Assembly (NCBI GenBank): GCA_031761405.1
Contig: JASEVX010000001.1
Coordinates: 195,813,706-195,877,705 of the forward strand
DNA length: 64,000 nt
Direction: 5' to 3'
Source of the DNA: Serripes groenlandicus
Taxonomy: Eukaryota; Mollusca; Bivalvia; Cardiida; Cardiidae
Shown: one piece after another, positions 23,481 through 35,100 of the stretch
Position numbering within the stretch: the stretch's first letter is position 1
How the letters are laid out: each line of letters starts with the position of its first letter
Notes under the pieces: generated by a model
Database searches by the model: none
The model's input: only the letters and a program-made list of their open reading frames with translations
Told to the model about the DNA's origin: nothing
Position numbers and translations under genes: made by a program

Positions 23481-24018
23481 GTAGGAACAAAAAATACATT
23501 TGAACCATTCTAAGTGCATATCTGCATTGCTAAAAACAAACTTTTTAAAACTTAATCAGGCATTGGTTCCCCTCTTAGAAAATCGTTTGCTTTAAAACAT
23601 CAGGTTAATGGTTTTAAAGATATGGGCGTCTACCGCAACAAGGTTGAATGTTCAGGCAGGGGTATAAAGTTTAAACAAAAGACACCATATTTTAAAATGT
23701 AAATGCAGTGTAACTTCTGGGACAACTAATAAGCGGAAAGGAAACTAGTCACATATTAGTTGTCCCAGGTAACTTTAACCAGCTATTAACACTTTTAAAC
23801 AGGGAACTGTCATAACACTTTATAAACTATATTAGTGAAAACAGATCTATGTCATTAAGGCACTAATCTCAACCGCCAAATTCTTAACAAAGATACATAA
23901 CTCTCCTAGTACACTTTGATAGTAACATTATTAATCTTCGCTTAAAACTTAAAATAAACAAGTATGTCAGACTTATATGAATTACATGCACAGTTCATAT
24001 ACAATTTGTTTAGAAAGT

Positions 24019-24227
24019 TATGGGCAACTCTGCGTAATGTATTGACCCGGATCAGCCTGCGCAGTCCGCGCAGGCTAATCCGGACCGACACATTCCGTCT
24101 CAGGGGAAAAGAGGTATAGAATATTGACTCCTGAAACAGAAAATCCAAAAAAGGCGAAAAGTGTCTGTCCGGGTTAGTCTGCGCGGCATGCTTAGGCTGA
24201 TCCTGGTCGATACTTTACGCAGTGTCC
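24019..24227. mobile_element. Palindromic MITE
   Basis: It begins ACTCTGCGTAATGTATTGAC then GGATCAGCCTGCGCAG and ends GGCTGATCCTGGTCGATACT then TTACGCAGTGT, an inverted repeat of about 40 bp. CTGCGCAGTCCGCGCAGG makes an extra hairpin inside the left arm. Similar CGCAGGCTAATC elements are common in molluscan genomes (recalled, not searched). Confidence 0.65.
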
Positions 24228-24679
24228 ACAATGTTGGTTTTCTCGCGGGACGGCTCATGTGTAATGCTTGAAGTAATTTATATCGAGTATAGACAAGACA
24301 TAGACATTAGATATAGTGTCTGAAAATAGTCTGACCATTTAACAGAGAAACGTTTAATAAAAAAAATAACTTGTAATACAAAACAATTTGTTTAACATAA
24401 AATATAATTAAACATGAAATAACGGTATGTATCGTATGCTTATCAAGCTGACATGTATATCAGTTGTGTAAGAAGATCATTTGTGTAAGACAATACCCGG
24501 CTTATCTATTAATAAATTATCAAGATAAAAGGATAACTTTTCTTTTGTAATACAGATTTAAACTTGTAATATCAATTCCCCATATGCAAATCAAACTTCA
24601 ATAATATATTATTATGAAACAAAAAAATCATCCACATTCGAGTGAAATCAACTGTGTGATTGTTTTGTGTTTTTAAATG

Positions 24680-24837
24680 TTTTACGTCGCTTTCACTAAT
24701 TCTTAAGTTATATGACGGCGTGTCCTGGGTAAGTTATCAGTACTACTGACCAATTCATTTATCCTGACACCAGCCAGTCAGTCGTTATGCTAACCCCGAA
24801 ACTGAGCATCAAGAAGGGCAGCCATTACTAACATTTT
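24680..24837 (-). mobile_element. SINE 3'-domain fragment
   Basis: GTTATATGACGGCGTGTCCT, CAATTCATTTATCCTGACAC and GTTATGCTAACCCCGAAACT are the minus-strand shared SINE domain. It is cut by the type A element that begins at 24838. Confidence 0.6.
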
Positions 24838-25604
24838 TAGCTCACTTGAGCACGAAGTGCTTAAAGTGAGTTATTGTGATCGCCTTTTGTCCGTCGTGCG
24901 TCGTCCGTCAACTTCTTCTCCTCAGTAACCAATGGGTCAATTGGGATAAAACTTCACAGAAAGCATCCTCTTTCACAGAAAGCAATGACCTTACCAGAAT
25001 TCCTTCAAAGTTTTGGGATCCATGCAGAATTCTAGTTTCCATGGCAACGAACCGAAAAAAACTTTAAAATTCATGTTCTCCTAAACTGGTTGGCAGATTT
25101 TCAAATAATTTTGTAGAAATGTTCCTTGGATGACCCTATATCAGATTCCTTCAAGCCATGTTGATTGGTCGAAAAACATGGCCGCCACAGGGCGGGGCTA
25201 TTCTGCCTGATATGGCTTTAGTGAAAACTTAAAAACAAATCTCCTCCGAAAGTGTTTTTGCCGTTTTTCAAATAATTTTCAAGAAATGTTCCTAAGGTGA
25301 CCCACTATCATATTTCTTAAAGCCATGTTGATTGGTCGAAAAACATGGCAGCCACTGGGCCGGGCTATTTTGCCTTATACGGGCGGCTTTAGTGAAAACT
25401 TAAAAATCTTCTCCTCCGAAAGTGATTTTGCCGTTTTTCAAATAATTTTTTATAAATATTTCTAGGGTGACACTATATCAGATTCATTCAAGCCATGTTG
25501 ATTGGTCGAAAACTATGACCGCCAGTGGGGCGGGGCTTATAGGGCTAAAGTGAAGAAAAAATATCAGGTGAGCGATCCAGGGCCATCACGGCCCTCTTGT
25601 TTAA
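24838..25604 (+). mobile_element. Tandem-core element, type A, full length
   Basis: Left end TTTAGCTCACTTGAGC then TTTTGTCCGTCGTGCGTCGT; right end CAGGTGAGCGATCCAGGGCC, the hairpin, then CCCTCTTGTTTA. About four core units. Opposite orientation to the copy at 14590. Confidence 0.78.
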
Positions 25605-25800
25605 GTTTTTGGCATGACCCGACCGGGAATCGGACCTGCGACCTCCCGCACCCTAGTCCAAATAAATTAAACTTTCGGTTTATTGTGCATATATGCAGGA
25701 TAATAACCAAATGAGCATATGCAACTTCTTTCTATGTGGGACTACCCGCACCCGAGGCCGACGCTCTGCCAAAACACCGCCGAGGCCGTCCACTGTGTTA
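25604..25800 (-). mobile_element. tRNA-derived SINE head pieces
   Basis: The minus strand carries GGTCGCAGGTCCGATTCCCG (25610-25640, B-box-like) and GGTGTTTTGGCAGAGCGTCG (about 25765-25785, A-box-like). The order suggests one SINE disrupted by an insertion, or two fragments. Confidence 0.5.
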
Positions 25801-25949
25801 TAGACACACTGGTGAAAAATATTTCTTCTCAATCCGAATTTACTAAACTCTGTTACTACCTTCAATTACGACAAGATTTTATGGATTCATATACATGTAG
25901 ATTAAAGTGTAAACATAATATGTTAGTACATGTACACTACACAGTCAAT

Positions 25950-26480
25950 GAAATCAAGGATTTTGCAAGCGGGAATGTACATGCTGGTTTCTAATAAGAT
26001 GTAAACAATTTGTTGTTTTCTACGTGTGCAACTAAACTTGTTCTTTCAGATTAAAATTGTAGGGGTATGGGGGCACAGTCCCTGATGATGATCAAAAGTT
26101 AGATGCGTCTGGCAATATGAAATAAACTGTTCTAACATTCATTCAAAAGGGCTGATGTTGACCAATGTGTGGCAAATTATCTTCATTCTGTATAGGTTTA
26201 TTTTATAATTTAGATGTTAAATCTATGTCAAAGATCTATAGATGCAAGTCACCTGAAATCATGTTTTTTGGCGAGCTGGAATGTGTAAGTTTCTAAGAAA
26301 ATCTAAACAAGTTGTATTATGTGTGCAACTAAACTTGTGTGTTTAGATTGAAATTGCAGGGGCCCCTGATCAGATTTTAAATTCATCTGGCAATATGAAA
26401 TGAACTATTCTAACATTCATTCAAAAGGGCTGATGTTGACCATGTGTGTCAAATTATCTTCATTCTGTACAGCTTTTTTC
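25950..26480. repeat. Two diverged tandem copies of a ~290-bp intergenic segment
   Basis: GTGTGCAACTAAACTTG, TCTGGCAATATGAAAT, AACATTCATTCAAAAGGGCT and AAATTATCTTCATTCTGTA each occur twice, about 300 bp apart. No frame is conserved between copies, so I do not call a gene. Confidence 0.65.
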
Positions 26481-26494
26481 AAATGTTAAATCTG

Positions 26495-26670
26495 GGAGCC
26501 GGACAAAAGATCCCATGGACAAAAGATCCCATGCCATTTTTGGCAGGGTGGACAACAGCTCCCACATCATTTTGACAGGGTGAACAAACGATCCATGTTA
26601 TTTTAACAGGGTGGACAAAAGCTCCCACATAATTTTGGCAGGGTGGACAAAAGATCCCACTTATATTATA
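26495..26670. repeat. ~40-bp tandem repeat, four or five copies
   Basis: GGACAAAAGATCCCA and GGCAGGGTGGACAAAAGCTC recur between GGAGCCGGAC and TTATATTATA. Some copies read ACAGCTCCCACAT. Confidence 0.6.
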
Positions 26671-28190
26671 TTATGTATCAGTCAGTACTAAAGAGATTGA
26701 CATAAATAAACTATATGAATATATAATTCACACTTATACCAATTGTACATTTTCATTCACTACCCTTTTTCTTCTTCGTTAAAATAGAAAAAACCTACAA
26801 AGAACCCTAACATTTTTCTTATTTTCTTATTTCACTCCCTTTTAAAACAGATTTATTCTAGTAATTTGAAATCATCAATATACAATCCTATTTCAGTTAA
26901 ATAGATCCAGTTTTGTTCCATGACACGATTGTGTGAATGTACATATATTTCTGTCATTTAATTTCAGACAATGAACCATCAAATTGAAAAATTCTTCGGG
27001 ATATGTGGATAAGAAAGGGTTTTTGTGAATGCTAACGAGATTTTTTTATGTTTTGTTATATTTAAATTTATAGACAAAAATACTTCAATTTGATTCATTT
27101 GCATTGTTGTTTCATTACATGTGTGCACGAAGTTAAAACAGGGAAGCCATTATAAAATGTTGTAGCATGATATATGTTGTAGGTTCTTAGGCTGGATTTT
27201 TTATTTGTTAACTACATCTAGGGGAAAATATGGACAGTAATTATTGAAAATAGTTGATACCTTTGTGGAAAAAGAGAAAATGGGTCACGATAAGCAATTT
27301 CTCCTCTTGTCACGATGTATTCAAATGCCGTCTGCTGCACATGAGTCAAAAAGCGCCTGTAAGCGGGAAAGGGTTAAACCGTTTCCGTTATAGCTTCTTA
27401 GTTACATACGAATATTGAAAATAAATTTGGAAACGGAGCAATTGCTGACAATGAGCTATTCCTCCTTTTCAAACTTTGAAACATGAATCGAGTTTGTTTG
27501 TCTACAATCTATTTAACAAACACATTTGCCTACAATGATTCTTTTAACCTTTTCCACTTTTAGGTACATTTTGACTAACCATAACAGAGGAATGATAATC
27601 AGCAAGTTTGTCTTTTTCCATAATGTTTTCACTGTATTAGATTAGCCATGTTCAATGTAGTTTGCTGCAGATTTAGTCTATGTGGTAAAGGGTTAGGAAG
27701 ACTTGTTATTACATAAGCACTATCGCTGTAGTCGTCCTACTGTTTACGTGCCATGAAATAATGGTGCTAACACTCGAAACTACTGTGGGAATGAAGGGTA
27801 AAATAGGGCGCGTTTTAAAACAGCTAAAACTGGCAATCTGTTCTTTTTCAACAATATGTATACCAAAGCTAAACAGAGGGTTTCCATTTGTCTTCAGTCT
27901 ACATAGCTTGATCAATCTGCTATAACTATATACCTTCTTATAGACTTCTCAATGTATGTATTATGTTATAATCATGTATATATTTTTTCCTTAATAATGA
28001 CTGTAGGCCTATATACATGTATGTTATCTTGTCTACATAGTTTCTAGTGCATAATTATATTATTTGTATTCACATTTGGGAAGCACACTAAACGTAGATC
28101 GAAACTCATCGAAATGTGTAAATTTTCATTCAAACTTTCCCTGACAAAATCACAACTTCTCGGTTGTTTTCATTTACAAAAACAAAAACA
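26670..28190. other. Intergenic stretch with only element fragments
   Basis: Partial TTAA-family sequence appears near 27270-27376 (GTCTGCTGCACATG, GCGGGAAAGGGTTAA) and 27600-27690. The remainder is AT-rich with no supported gene. Confidence 0.5.
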
Positions 28191-28201
28191 ACACAAAACA
28201 G

Positions 28202-28332
28202 AGTCTTGTAAGTCACGTGCAATCCACCCAATGACCTATGTCATGATACATTCAGAAGAGTACATTTGTACTCATGCTATTTTTTGATGATGTATCGTGG
28301 GTGGATTGTACATGAATTAATTCACAAGACTT
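28202..28332. repeat. Inverted repeat (~45-bp arms)
   Basis: AGTCTTGTAAGTCACGTGCA then ATCCACCCA on the left is mirrored by TGGGTGGATTGTACATGAAT then TTCACAAGACT on the right, with a loop of about 50 bp. It is probably a small foldback element. Confidence 0.6.
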
Positions 28333-28587
28333 AACATAAAATTACATAAAATCTTGACCAGAAAAAACCCAAACCTTTCCCAGTGTAGTAACCTACATGG
28401 AAAATGAGCATACATATCTCCTTTCCAAATATTTGCGGAACAATTGCATACCAACAATACTTATAACCATATATCTATCTATATCCTACTTTGATGATCC
28501 CCAGCTAGTTTCTAACTAAATATCAATATCATTAGTATGTACAATTAGCTAAGTATTAGACAAAACTATTCATAAACATATATTTAA

Positions 28588-29010
28588 CATAAAGTCTTTT
28601 TCATATCAAACAACATCATTACATCGCTTCAATCTGGCTTCGTGCCAAATGATTTCAATACAAATCGATTAATATCCATATACAAAACCTTCTGCCAAGC
28701 GCTAGACGATGAGAAAGAACTGTGCGTGCATGTTTCTGTGATATCTCCAAGACTTTTGATCGAGTTTGGCACAAGAAAGTCTACTTATATCTCGCAAAGC
28801 AAACAAACATTTCATCCCTTTTTATATATGCAAAATACACACATCATAGAAGTTACTTCCCACAAACATCTAGGTGTCACATTTTCAAATGACGGATCAT
28901 GGACTGAGCATGTAGGGAGCATCAAGGAGAAGGCATGGCAAAGGATAAATATATTACGAAGCCTAAAACACATATATAAGATCGAAGATCACTTGAGAAA
29001 ATATATTTAA
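28588..29010 (+). pseudogene. Internally deleted LINE reverse-transcriptase fragment
   Basis: The frame opens at about 28588 with SNNIITSLQSGFVPND, the start of a jockey/CR1-type RT core, and reads ISIYKTFCQALDDEKEL. It then jumps to a later block (SHKHLGVTFSNDGSWTEHV, IKEKAWQRINILRSLKH) without the catalytic FADD segment between. A large internal deletion is inferred. No element ends were found. Confidence 0.75.
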
Positions 29011-29293
29011 ACAAAAAAATTAATTCTGATACTCAACGAGTACCAAATATGGTATGCAATCATAAACTGCTACCAACATTTTATATTAATAAGGCAGAGA
29101 TTTAAAAAAAGCTGTAGCTTTCTTTTCGATCCTAGAAATTATGTTTATCGTCTGCTGCAGAATTGTCGTATGAGGGAAAGGGTTAAGTAAACTAAACTAT
29201 GTTCATGTGCTCTTATTATTTAACATTAAATACATATTTATCCACTATTGATTGGAGGAAATAATGATATTACACAGTTTACAATTTGAGGCT

Positions 29294-29430
29294 AAGCCAC
29301 GGTAGCTCAGTCGGTAGCGACGCGATCTATGTGACAAGCGTCATTCGTCTTTCACCAATCTGGAAAAGCAGCCAGTTACTTGGCAATTATGTTTTATGGA
29401 GTGTGACAAAGCCAGGAAACACATGATAAA
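29294..29430 (+). mobile_element. SINE fragment with A-box-like head
   Basis: GCCACGGTAGCTCAGTCGGT resembles a tRNA 5' half (TAGCTCAGTCGG is a near-perfect A box), followed by SINE-domain sequence AATCTGGAAAAGCAGCCAGT and CAGGAAACACATGATAAAG. No B box or acceptor stem, so it is not a tRNA gene. Confidence 0.6.
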
Positions 29431-29558
29431 GTGAACTGGTCTCCATGCTATGACTTGGAAATTGTTGAAAACTGCGTTAAACCCCACTCAATTAAACACT
29501 TTGTTAACCCTAACGCCTCTATACTTGACAACATGTGCTTATCGTTTGTTTATTACTC

Positions 29559-29790
29559 TTTAAACCCTTTCCCTCATACGACAATTCTGCAGCAGACGAC
29601 TTTAAACATATTTTGTCAAAAAATGGAAAATCTCTAAAATTGAATGGATAACCTATGACCAAAAGTGGAAAACATTGTGGCAAAAGGAGAAATTGCTCGT
29701 TTTGAGCAATTTCTTCTTTTGTCACTATGTTTTCAAAAAGCCGTCTGCTGCAGAGGCGTCAGAAAGCGTCTATATGAGGGAAAGGGTTAA
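29559..29790. mobile_element. TTAA-ended inverted-repeat element, full copy
   Basis: It runs from TTTAAACCCTTTCCCTCATA to TATGAGGGAAAGGGTTAA. The internal stem is GAAATTGCTC-GTTTT-GAGCAATTTC. Opposite orientation to the 20531 copy. Confidence 0.85.
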
Positions 29791-30485
29791 AACCTTTCCA
29801 ATATGTAGACAAACACTCTTCAGCATACGACTTTGTTAACGTACAGGTAGAGCTATGGAAGATCTCTATTAACTGATCTTATCATATGATACACTTGAAA
29901 ACATGCTGACAAAAGAGCAGTTTCTCCATTTTCCCACTGTTTTCAAATGCCGTCTGCTACAAATGCAACCCAAATTCCCGTCGCATATTGAAATGGTTTG
30001 ATTAAGCATTTACTTACAATTCTAGCGGCACTACTAAATGCAACCTGTGCAAACAATTTAGAGCTAGATCGGCATGCATTTCTATACAAAACAATCCTTG
30101 TCTCTATTGTTACTCTACTCATTCAGTGACTCGAGTAAGATTAAATAATGAAAGTCAAATTCTAGTTCAGACTCAATTTGACACATCTACATCAGACGTC
30201 ATTTGAAACCGTTATGGTAATACGAAAAATTGTTCAATATTGCTTTTTTTCATTTTTATATATTTTTCATAGTTTCTTGTCTATTCATTTTCAAAGTCGT
30301 CTTATTTATAACAATCAGTTGAAAATATCGTGACACAAGGAGTTATTGTTCGTTATGAGCAATTTTCATTTGTCCAAATGTTTTATTTATTTCTATGTAA
30401 ACATGCTGACAAAAGAGCAGTTTCTCCTTTTCTTTATAAACTCACCATTGAACAGTTGCCTTTAGATATATCTTAGACAGGACCG

Positions 30486-31585
30486 ACTCAGGTGCGGTAG
30501 GTCGCGGATTAAAACCCCTGCGGGGCCACATCAAATAATTTAAAAGTGGTAGTAATTGCTTTACCTACTTGTATCTCATGACTGCGGGGTTAGCATTACG
30601 ACTGAGGCGCTGGTGTCATGATTGCGGGGTTAGCATAACGACTGAGGCGCTGGTGTCATGATTGCGGGGTTAGCGTAACGACTGAGGCGCTGGTGTCAGG
30701 ATTACGGCGTTAGCAATTACGACTGAGGCGCTCGTGTCAGGATTGCGGCGTTAGCAATTACGACTGAGGCGCTGGCTGAGGCGCTCGTGTCAGGATAGCG
30801 GCGTTAGCAATTACGACTGAGGCGCTGGTGTCAGGATTGCGGGGTAAGCATAAAACGACTGAGGCGCTGGTGTCAGGATTGCGGCGTTAGCAATTACGAC
30901 TGAGGCGCTGGTGTCATGATTGCGGGGTTAGCATAACGACTGAGGCGCTGGTGTCAGGATTGCGGGGTTAGCATAAAACGACTGAGACGCTGGTGTCAGG
31001 ATTGCGGGGTAAGCATAACGACTGAGGCGCTGGTGTCAGGATTGCGGGGTTAGCATAAAACGACTGAGGCGCTGGTGTCAGGATTGCGGCGTTAGCAATT
31101 ACGACTGAGGCGCTGGTGTCAGGATTTCGGCGTTAGCAATTACGACTGAGGCGCTGGTGTCAGGATTGCGGGGTTAGCATAAAACGACTGAGGTGCTGGT
31201 GTCAGGATTGCGGCGTTATCAATTACGACTGAGGCGCTGGTGTCTTGAATGCGGGGTTAGCATAAAACGACTGAGGCGCTAGTGTCAGGATTGCGGGGTT
31301 AGCATAACGAATGATGCGCTGGTGTCAAGATTGCGGCGTTAGCAATTACGACTAAGGCGCTGGTGTCAGGATTTCGGGGTTAGCATAAAACGACTGAGGC
31401 GCTGGTGTCAGGATTGCGGGGTTAGCATAAAACGACTGAGGCGCTGGTGTCAGGATTGCGGGGTTAGCATAACGACTGAGGCGCTGGTGTCAGGATAAAT
31501 TGACCAGTAGTAATTGTAACTTACACAGGAAACGCCGTTACATAAATGAAGCCTTGTTGACCGCGGCGTTAAACACCATATATGA
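30486..31585 (+). mobile_element. SINE whose interior expanded into a 40-bp minisatellite
   Basis: The head has GGTAGGTCGCGGATTAAAAC and CCACATCAAATAATTTAAAA. The tail reads GTGTCAGGATAAATTGACCA then ACACAGGAAACGCCGTTACA. Between them the piece GCGGGGTTAGCATAACGACT that occurs once in other SINE copies is tandemly amplified. Confidence 0.75.
30583..31495 (+). repeat. 40-42-bp minisatellite, about 22 copies
   Basis: The unit is GCGGGGTTAGCATAACGACT followed by GAGGCGCTGGTGTCAGGATT. Two recurring variants exist: GCGGCGTTAGCAATTACGAC (41 bp) and GTTAGCATAAAACGACTGAG (42 bp). Their interspersion suggests higher-order duplication. Confidence 0.9.
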
Positions 31586-31654
31586 CATCTTACAGACATT
31601 TCGATGAAAATAGACTGCAACGGACTGTACATTTCAAACTTTAGTAAAGACACG

Positions 31655-31864
31655 TTAACCCTTTCCCTCATACGACAATTCTGCAGCAGACGACTTTGAA
31701 CGTATTTTGTCAAATAATGGAAAATCTCTATAATTGAATGGATAACCTATGACTAAAAGTGGAAAACATTGTGACAAAAGCAATTTCTTCTTTTGTTACT
31801 ATGTTTTCAAAAAGCCGTCTGCTTCAGAGGCGTCAGAAAGCGTCTATATGAGGAAAAGGGTTAA
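31655..31864. mobile_element. TTAA-ended element, full copy with shortened core
   Basis: Ends are TTAACCCTTTCCCTCATA and TATGAGGAAAAGGGTTAA. Half of the central hairpin stem is missing (GTGACAAAAGCAATTTCTTC). It lies about 90 bp from the promoter duplication of GCAT. Confidence 0.85.
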
Positions 31865-31947
31865 AGCATGTTGAACCAGATAAGAGGGAGTAAACTAGTC
31901 TTTCCCCCACAATGTTTCTCTTTTAACTTATAATTCACCAAAACGTT

Positions 31948-32048
31948 ACGGGTTTACCCGAAGATTTCCGATTGGTTTTAATCGGATCAAAATTGATTAT
32001 TTACGGAAATAGAGTTTACGAGTTTATCCGAAGTGTTCTGATTGGATA
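31948..32048 (+). promoter_or_regulatory. Imperfect ~70-bp tandem duplication with inverted CCAAT boxes, upstream of GCAT
   Basis: TTTACCCGAAGATTTCCGATTGG (about 31953-31975) is repeated as TTTATCCGAAGTGTTCTGATTGG (about 32023-32045), 70 bp on. Each copy holds ATTGG, the reverse complement of CCAAT, and the second is about 60 bp before the GCAT start codon. Promoter function is inferred. Confidence 0.4.
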
Positions 32049-32105
32049 AATTTAACACACCTCCAAAATAGGTCACTTCCTTTTTAAGGCATGTAAACAC
32101 ACAAT

Positions 32106-32145
32106 ATGGCTACAGGACCTACTGCCAAGATGATTGCAAGAAAAG
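32106..32145 (+). CDS. GCAT: GCAT exon 1 (start codon)
   Basis: It encodes [13 protein letters not shown] plus one base; the donor is AAAG|GTTTGTGG, which is weak. It is chosen because it joins exon 2 in phase to give a presequence-like N-terminus. It is the least certain exon, since no strong family conservation exists here. A second in-frame ATG is at residue 9. Confidence 0.65.
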
Positions 32146-35100
32146 GTTTGTGGATATAATCTAACATAGTCCAATGATATGTTAAACAGAAATTTCAAAT
32201 CTAACACTTGTTTGCCATTTAGCAATATCTTGTTGAACTAAGCCGGATTGTCACGTGTTACTGTTAGCAAAACATCATTGTGTAACTTGTCATTCAAGTA
32301 CAGTACAGTATGTCATTGACAATTTGAAGGTATACCCCTTTCCCTCATATAAACGCTTTCGGACGCCTCTGCAGCAGGCGGCTTTTTGAAAACATAGTGA
32401 CAAAAGAAGAAATTGCACAAAACGTGCAATTTCTCCTTTTGCCACAATGTTTTCCACTTTTAGTCATAGGTTATCCATTTAATTATGGAGATTTTCTATG
32501 TTTTGACAAAATACGTTCAAAGTCGTCTGCGTCTGCTGCAGAATTGTCGTATGAGGGAAAGGGATACTTTGTGTAACTTGTCATTCAAGTGTGTCATTGG
32601 AGGTATACTTGCCATTATCAATGAATTCGTACTGTTAGATGTTAAGTTAATGTATAAACCTTTCACTCACAACAATCTGCAGCAGACAACTTTGAAATTA
32701 TTTCTAAATGAAAGCATAAGTATTTAATAAATTAGGAAACATTGTGAAATAATGAGCAAACTGCTGAGTTATTGCTCTTATCTTTCTTTTAACTATGTTT
32801 GCAGAAGTCGTCTGCTACAGAGTCGTCAAATGTCGTCTGCAGGTGGGAATAGGTTCACTTAAATAGATGATCAAATATGTACTTAATCAAATTATCAAGT
32901 TACAAAGATCTTACGTAGATGTTTTTGGAATAAATATACAATGTACATTGATATATCCATTGAAAACTTTTGTGTACATAGATATATATTGAAAACTTTT
33001 GCAATGTCTCCTTTTTACACAATGTTCACTTGTGTTTTGAAACTAGTTAACCCTTCCCCTCATGTAGATGCTTTCCAACGCCTCTGCAGCAGACGACTTT
33101 TGAAAACCTTGTAACAAAAGAAGAAATTTCTCTCCTTTTGACACAATGTTTTCAACTCTATACAATATTGAATAAGTATGTCTGCATTTAGGGAGATTTT
33201 CCACTTTATTACAAGTTGAGATGTTTTCAAAGTCGTCTGCTACAGATTAAGGGTTAATTTGAGGTTATTTGACCTCAGTATGTTACAGGTTTGTTGATTT
33301 GACCTCTGTATGTAACAGGTTTGTTGATTTGATCTCTGTATGTTACAGGTTTGTTGATTTGACCTCTGTATGTTACAGGTTTGTTGATTTGACCTCTGTA
33401 TGTTACAGGTTTGTTGATTTGACCTCTGTATGTTACAGGTTTGTTGATTTGACCTCTGTATGTTACAGGTTTGTTGAATGTGTACAAGGTCTTTCAAAAA
33501 CCTTCCTGTGCTGGAACAGCATCCGTGGCAGCTCAAACAAAGGATGTGATGAACAAAGAATTACAGGGTATGAGTGCTCTCCCTTTCCCACTTGCAGACA
33601 CCCAGACATAATGAGCAATTTCTCTTTTTGCCACAATGTTTTCAAGTCTATTCAATAGTAAAACTTTCTATGATAGATTTTCCGCATTTTTACCTAAATG
33701 TTTTCAAAGGTGTCTCACTCTGCTGTTGATTTGTTGTATGTGGGAAAGGGTTAATTTTGATGTTTTAAACTGTCTTTCGGGGGACATTCAAAACCCATAC
33801 GGTCCAAAAATGACAGTTGTCAAAACCCATATGATTGAAAATACAGGGTATTGACTAGTTAAAAACATTGTTGCCAAATGAGCATATTTTCTTTTTGCCA
33901 CAATGTTTTAAATAGTCATCTGCTGCAGAGTATATATCCAAATGCTTAATCCTTTCCGATTGGACAGAAGCATTTTGTTAATTTTGCAACAATGCTTTTA
34001 ACTATTCAATAATCTCAATTTCATTTGGAAAGATTATTTTTCTAAATGTTTTCACAGTTGTCTGCTGCTGATTTGTAGGAAGTGGGAAAGGTTTTAAATA
34101 ATTCATCTGTAGTCTGCAGCTAAAGCATACAGATAAAAAAGGTGATGAGAATTCCAACTGTATTGTAAGGGTATTAACCCTTTCCCACATACATAAGCTT
34201 TTTGACGACTCTGCGGCAGACAACTTTTGGAAACTTTGTGGCAAACAGAGAAATTGCTCATAATGAGCAATTTCTCCATTTGTCATAATATTTTCAACTC
34301 ATATTAAAAAAATTAGCTTGACTATTCCAAGAATATGCAGAGCTATAACAGTCACTTGTGTTTTGACGTTTCAATTTTGGTTAAAGTTTTGCTTTTTCTT
34401 ACAAACAACAGATGCTATTGCTTTAAAACTTCACACACTTATTGGACATCATCAAATGACCTTGTAGGACAAGTCCCATTACTCTACATCAGATTTTGAG
34501 TCAATTATTCCCCTTTCTGGACTTACAGACTTTGGTTAAAGTTTTGCATGCAAGGCTTTTTCTCAAGAACGACAGATAGAGATGCTATTGCTTTGAAACT
34601 TCACACACTTATTTGAGCAGCATCAAATGACCTTGCAGGACAAGTCCCATAACTCTACATCAGATTTTGACACAATTATGCCCCTTTTTGGACTAAAGTT
34701 TGGCATGCACAGCTTTTTCTCACAAACCACAGATACGTTTGCTTTGAAACTTCACACACTTATTGGACATCATCAAATGACCTTGCAGGACAAGTTCCAA
34801 AACTCTATATCAGATTTTGACACAATTATGCCCTTTTTTTACTTTGAACATGCTAGGCTTTTTCTCACAAACAACAGATGCTATTGCTTTGAAACTTCAC
34901 ACACTTATTGGACATCATCAAATGACCTTGCAGGGATAAGTTCCCGCACTCTACCACATATTTTGACAAAATTATGCCCCTTTTTGGTCTTTGAAATTTT
35001 GCTTTAAATTTTACATGCAAGATACAATCATGGACATATCTTAGTAAACCACTAATGATATGGACTTGAAACTTCATTCATGGCTTCAGGGTGTCATACA

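Noticed and set aside
25719..25994. 91-codon frame MQLLSMWDYPHPRP and onward
   Set aside because: Its first third is antisense SINE head sequence; no homology was recognised for the rest.
29294..29340. tRNA gene candidate (TAGCTCAGTCGG)
   Set aside because: There is no anticodon arm, B box or acceptor stem; SINE-domain sequence follows directly.
30583..31495. GC-rich 40-bp repeats suggesting a CpG-island promoter or CRISPR
   Set aside because: The unit is the interior of a SINE, bounded by its head and tail, and has no spacers.
33240..33658. Long open frames on both strands with repeating [10 protein letters not shown] or [10 protein letters not shown]
   Set aside because: They arise because a 30-bp unit has no stop in those frames. 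The real coding frame (exon 2) is a third frame starting at 33469.
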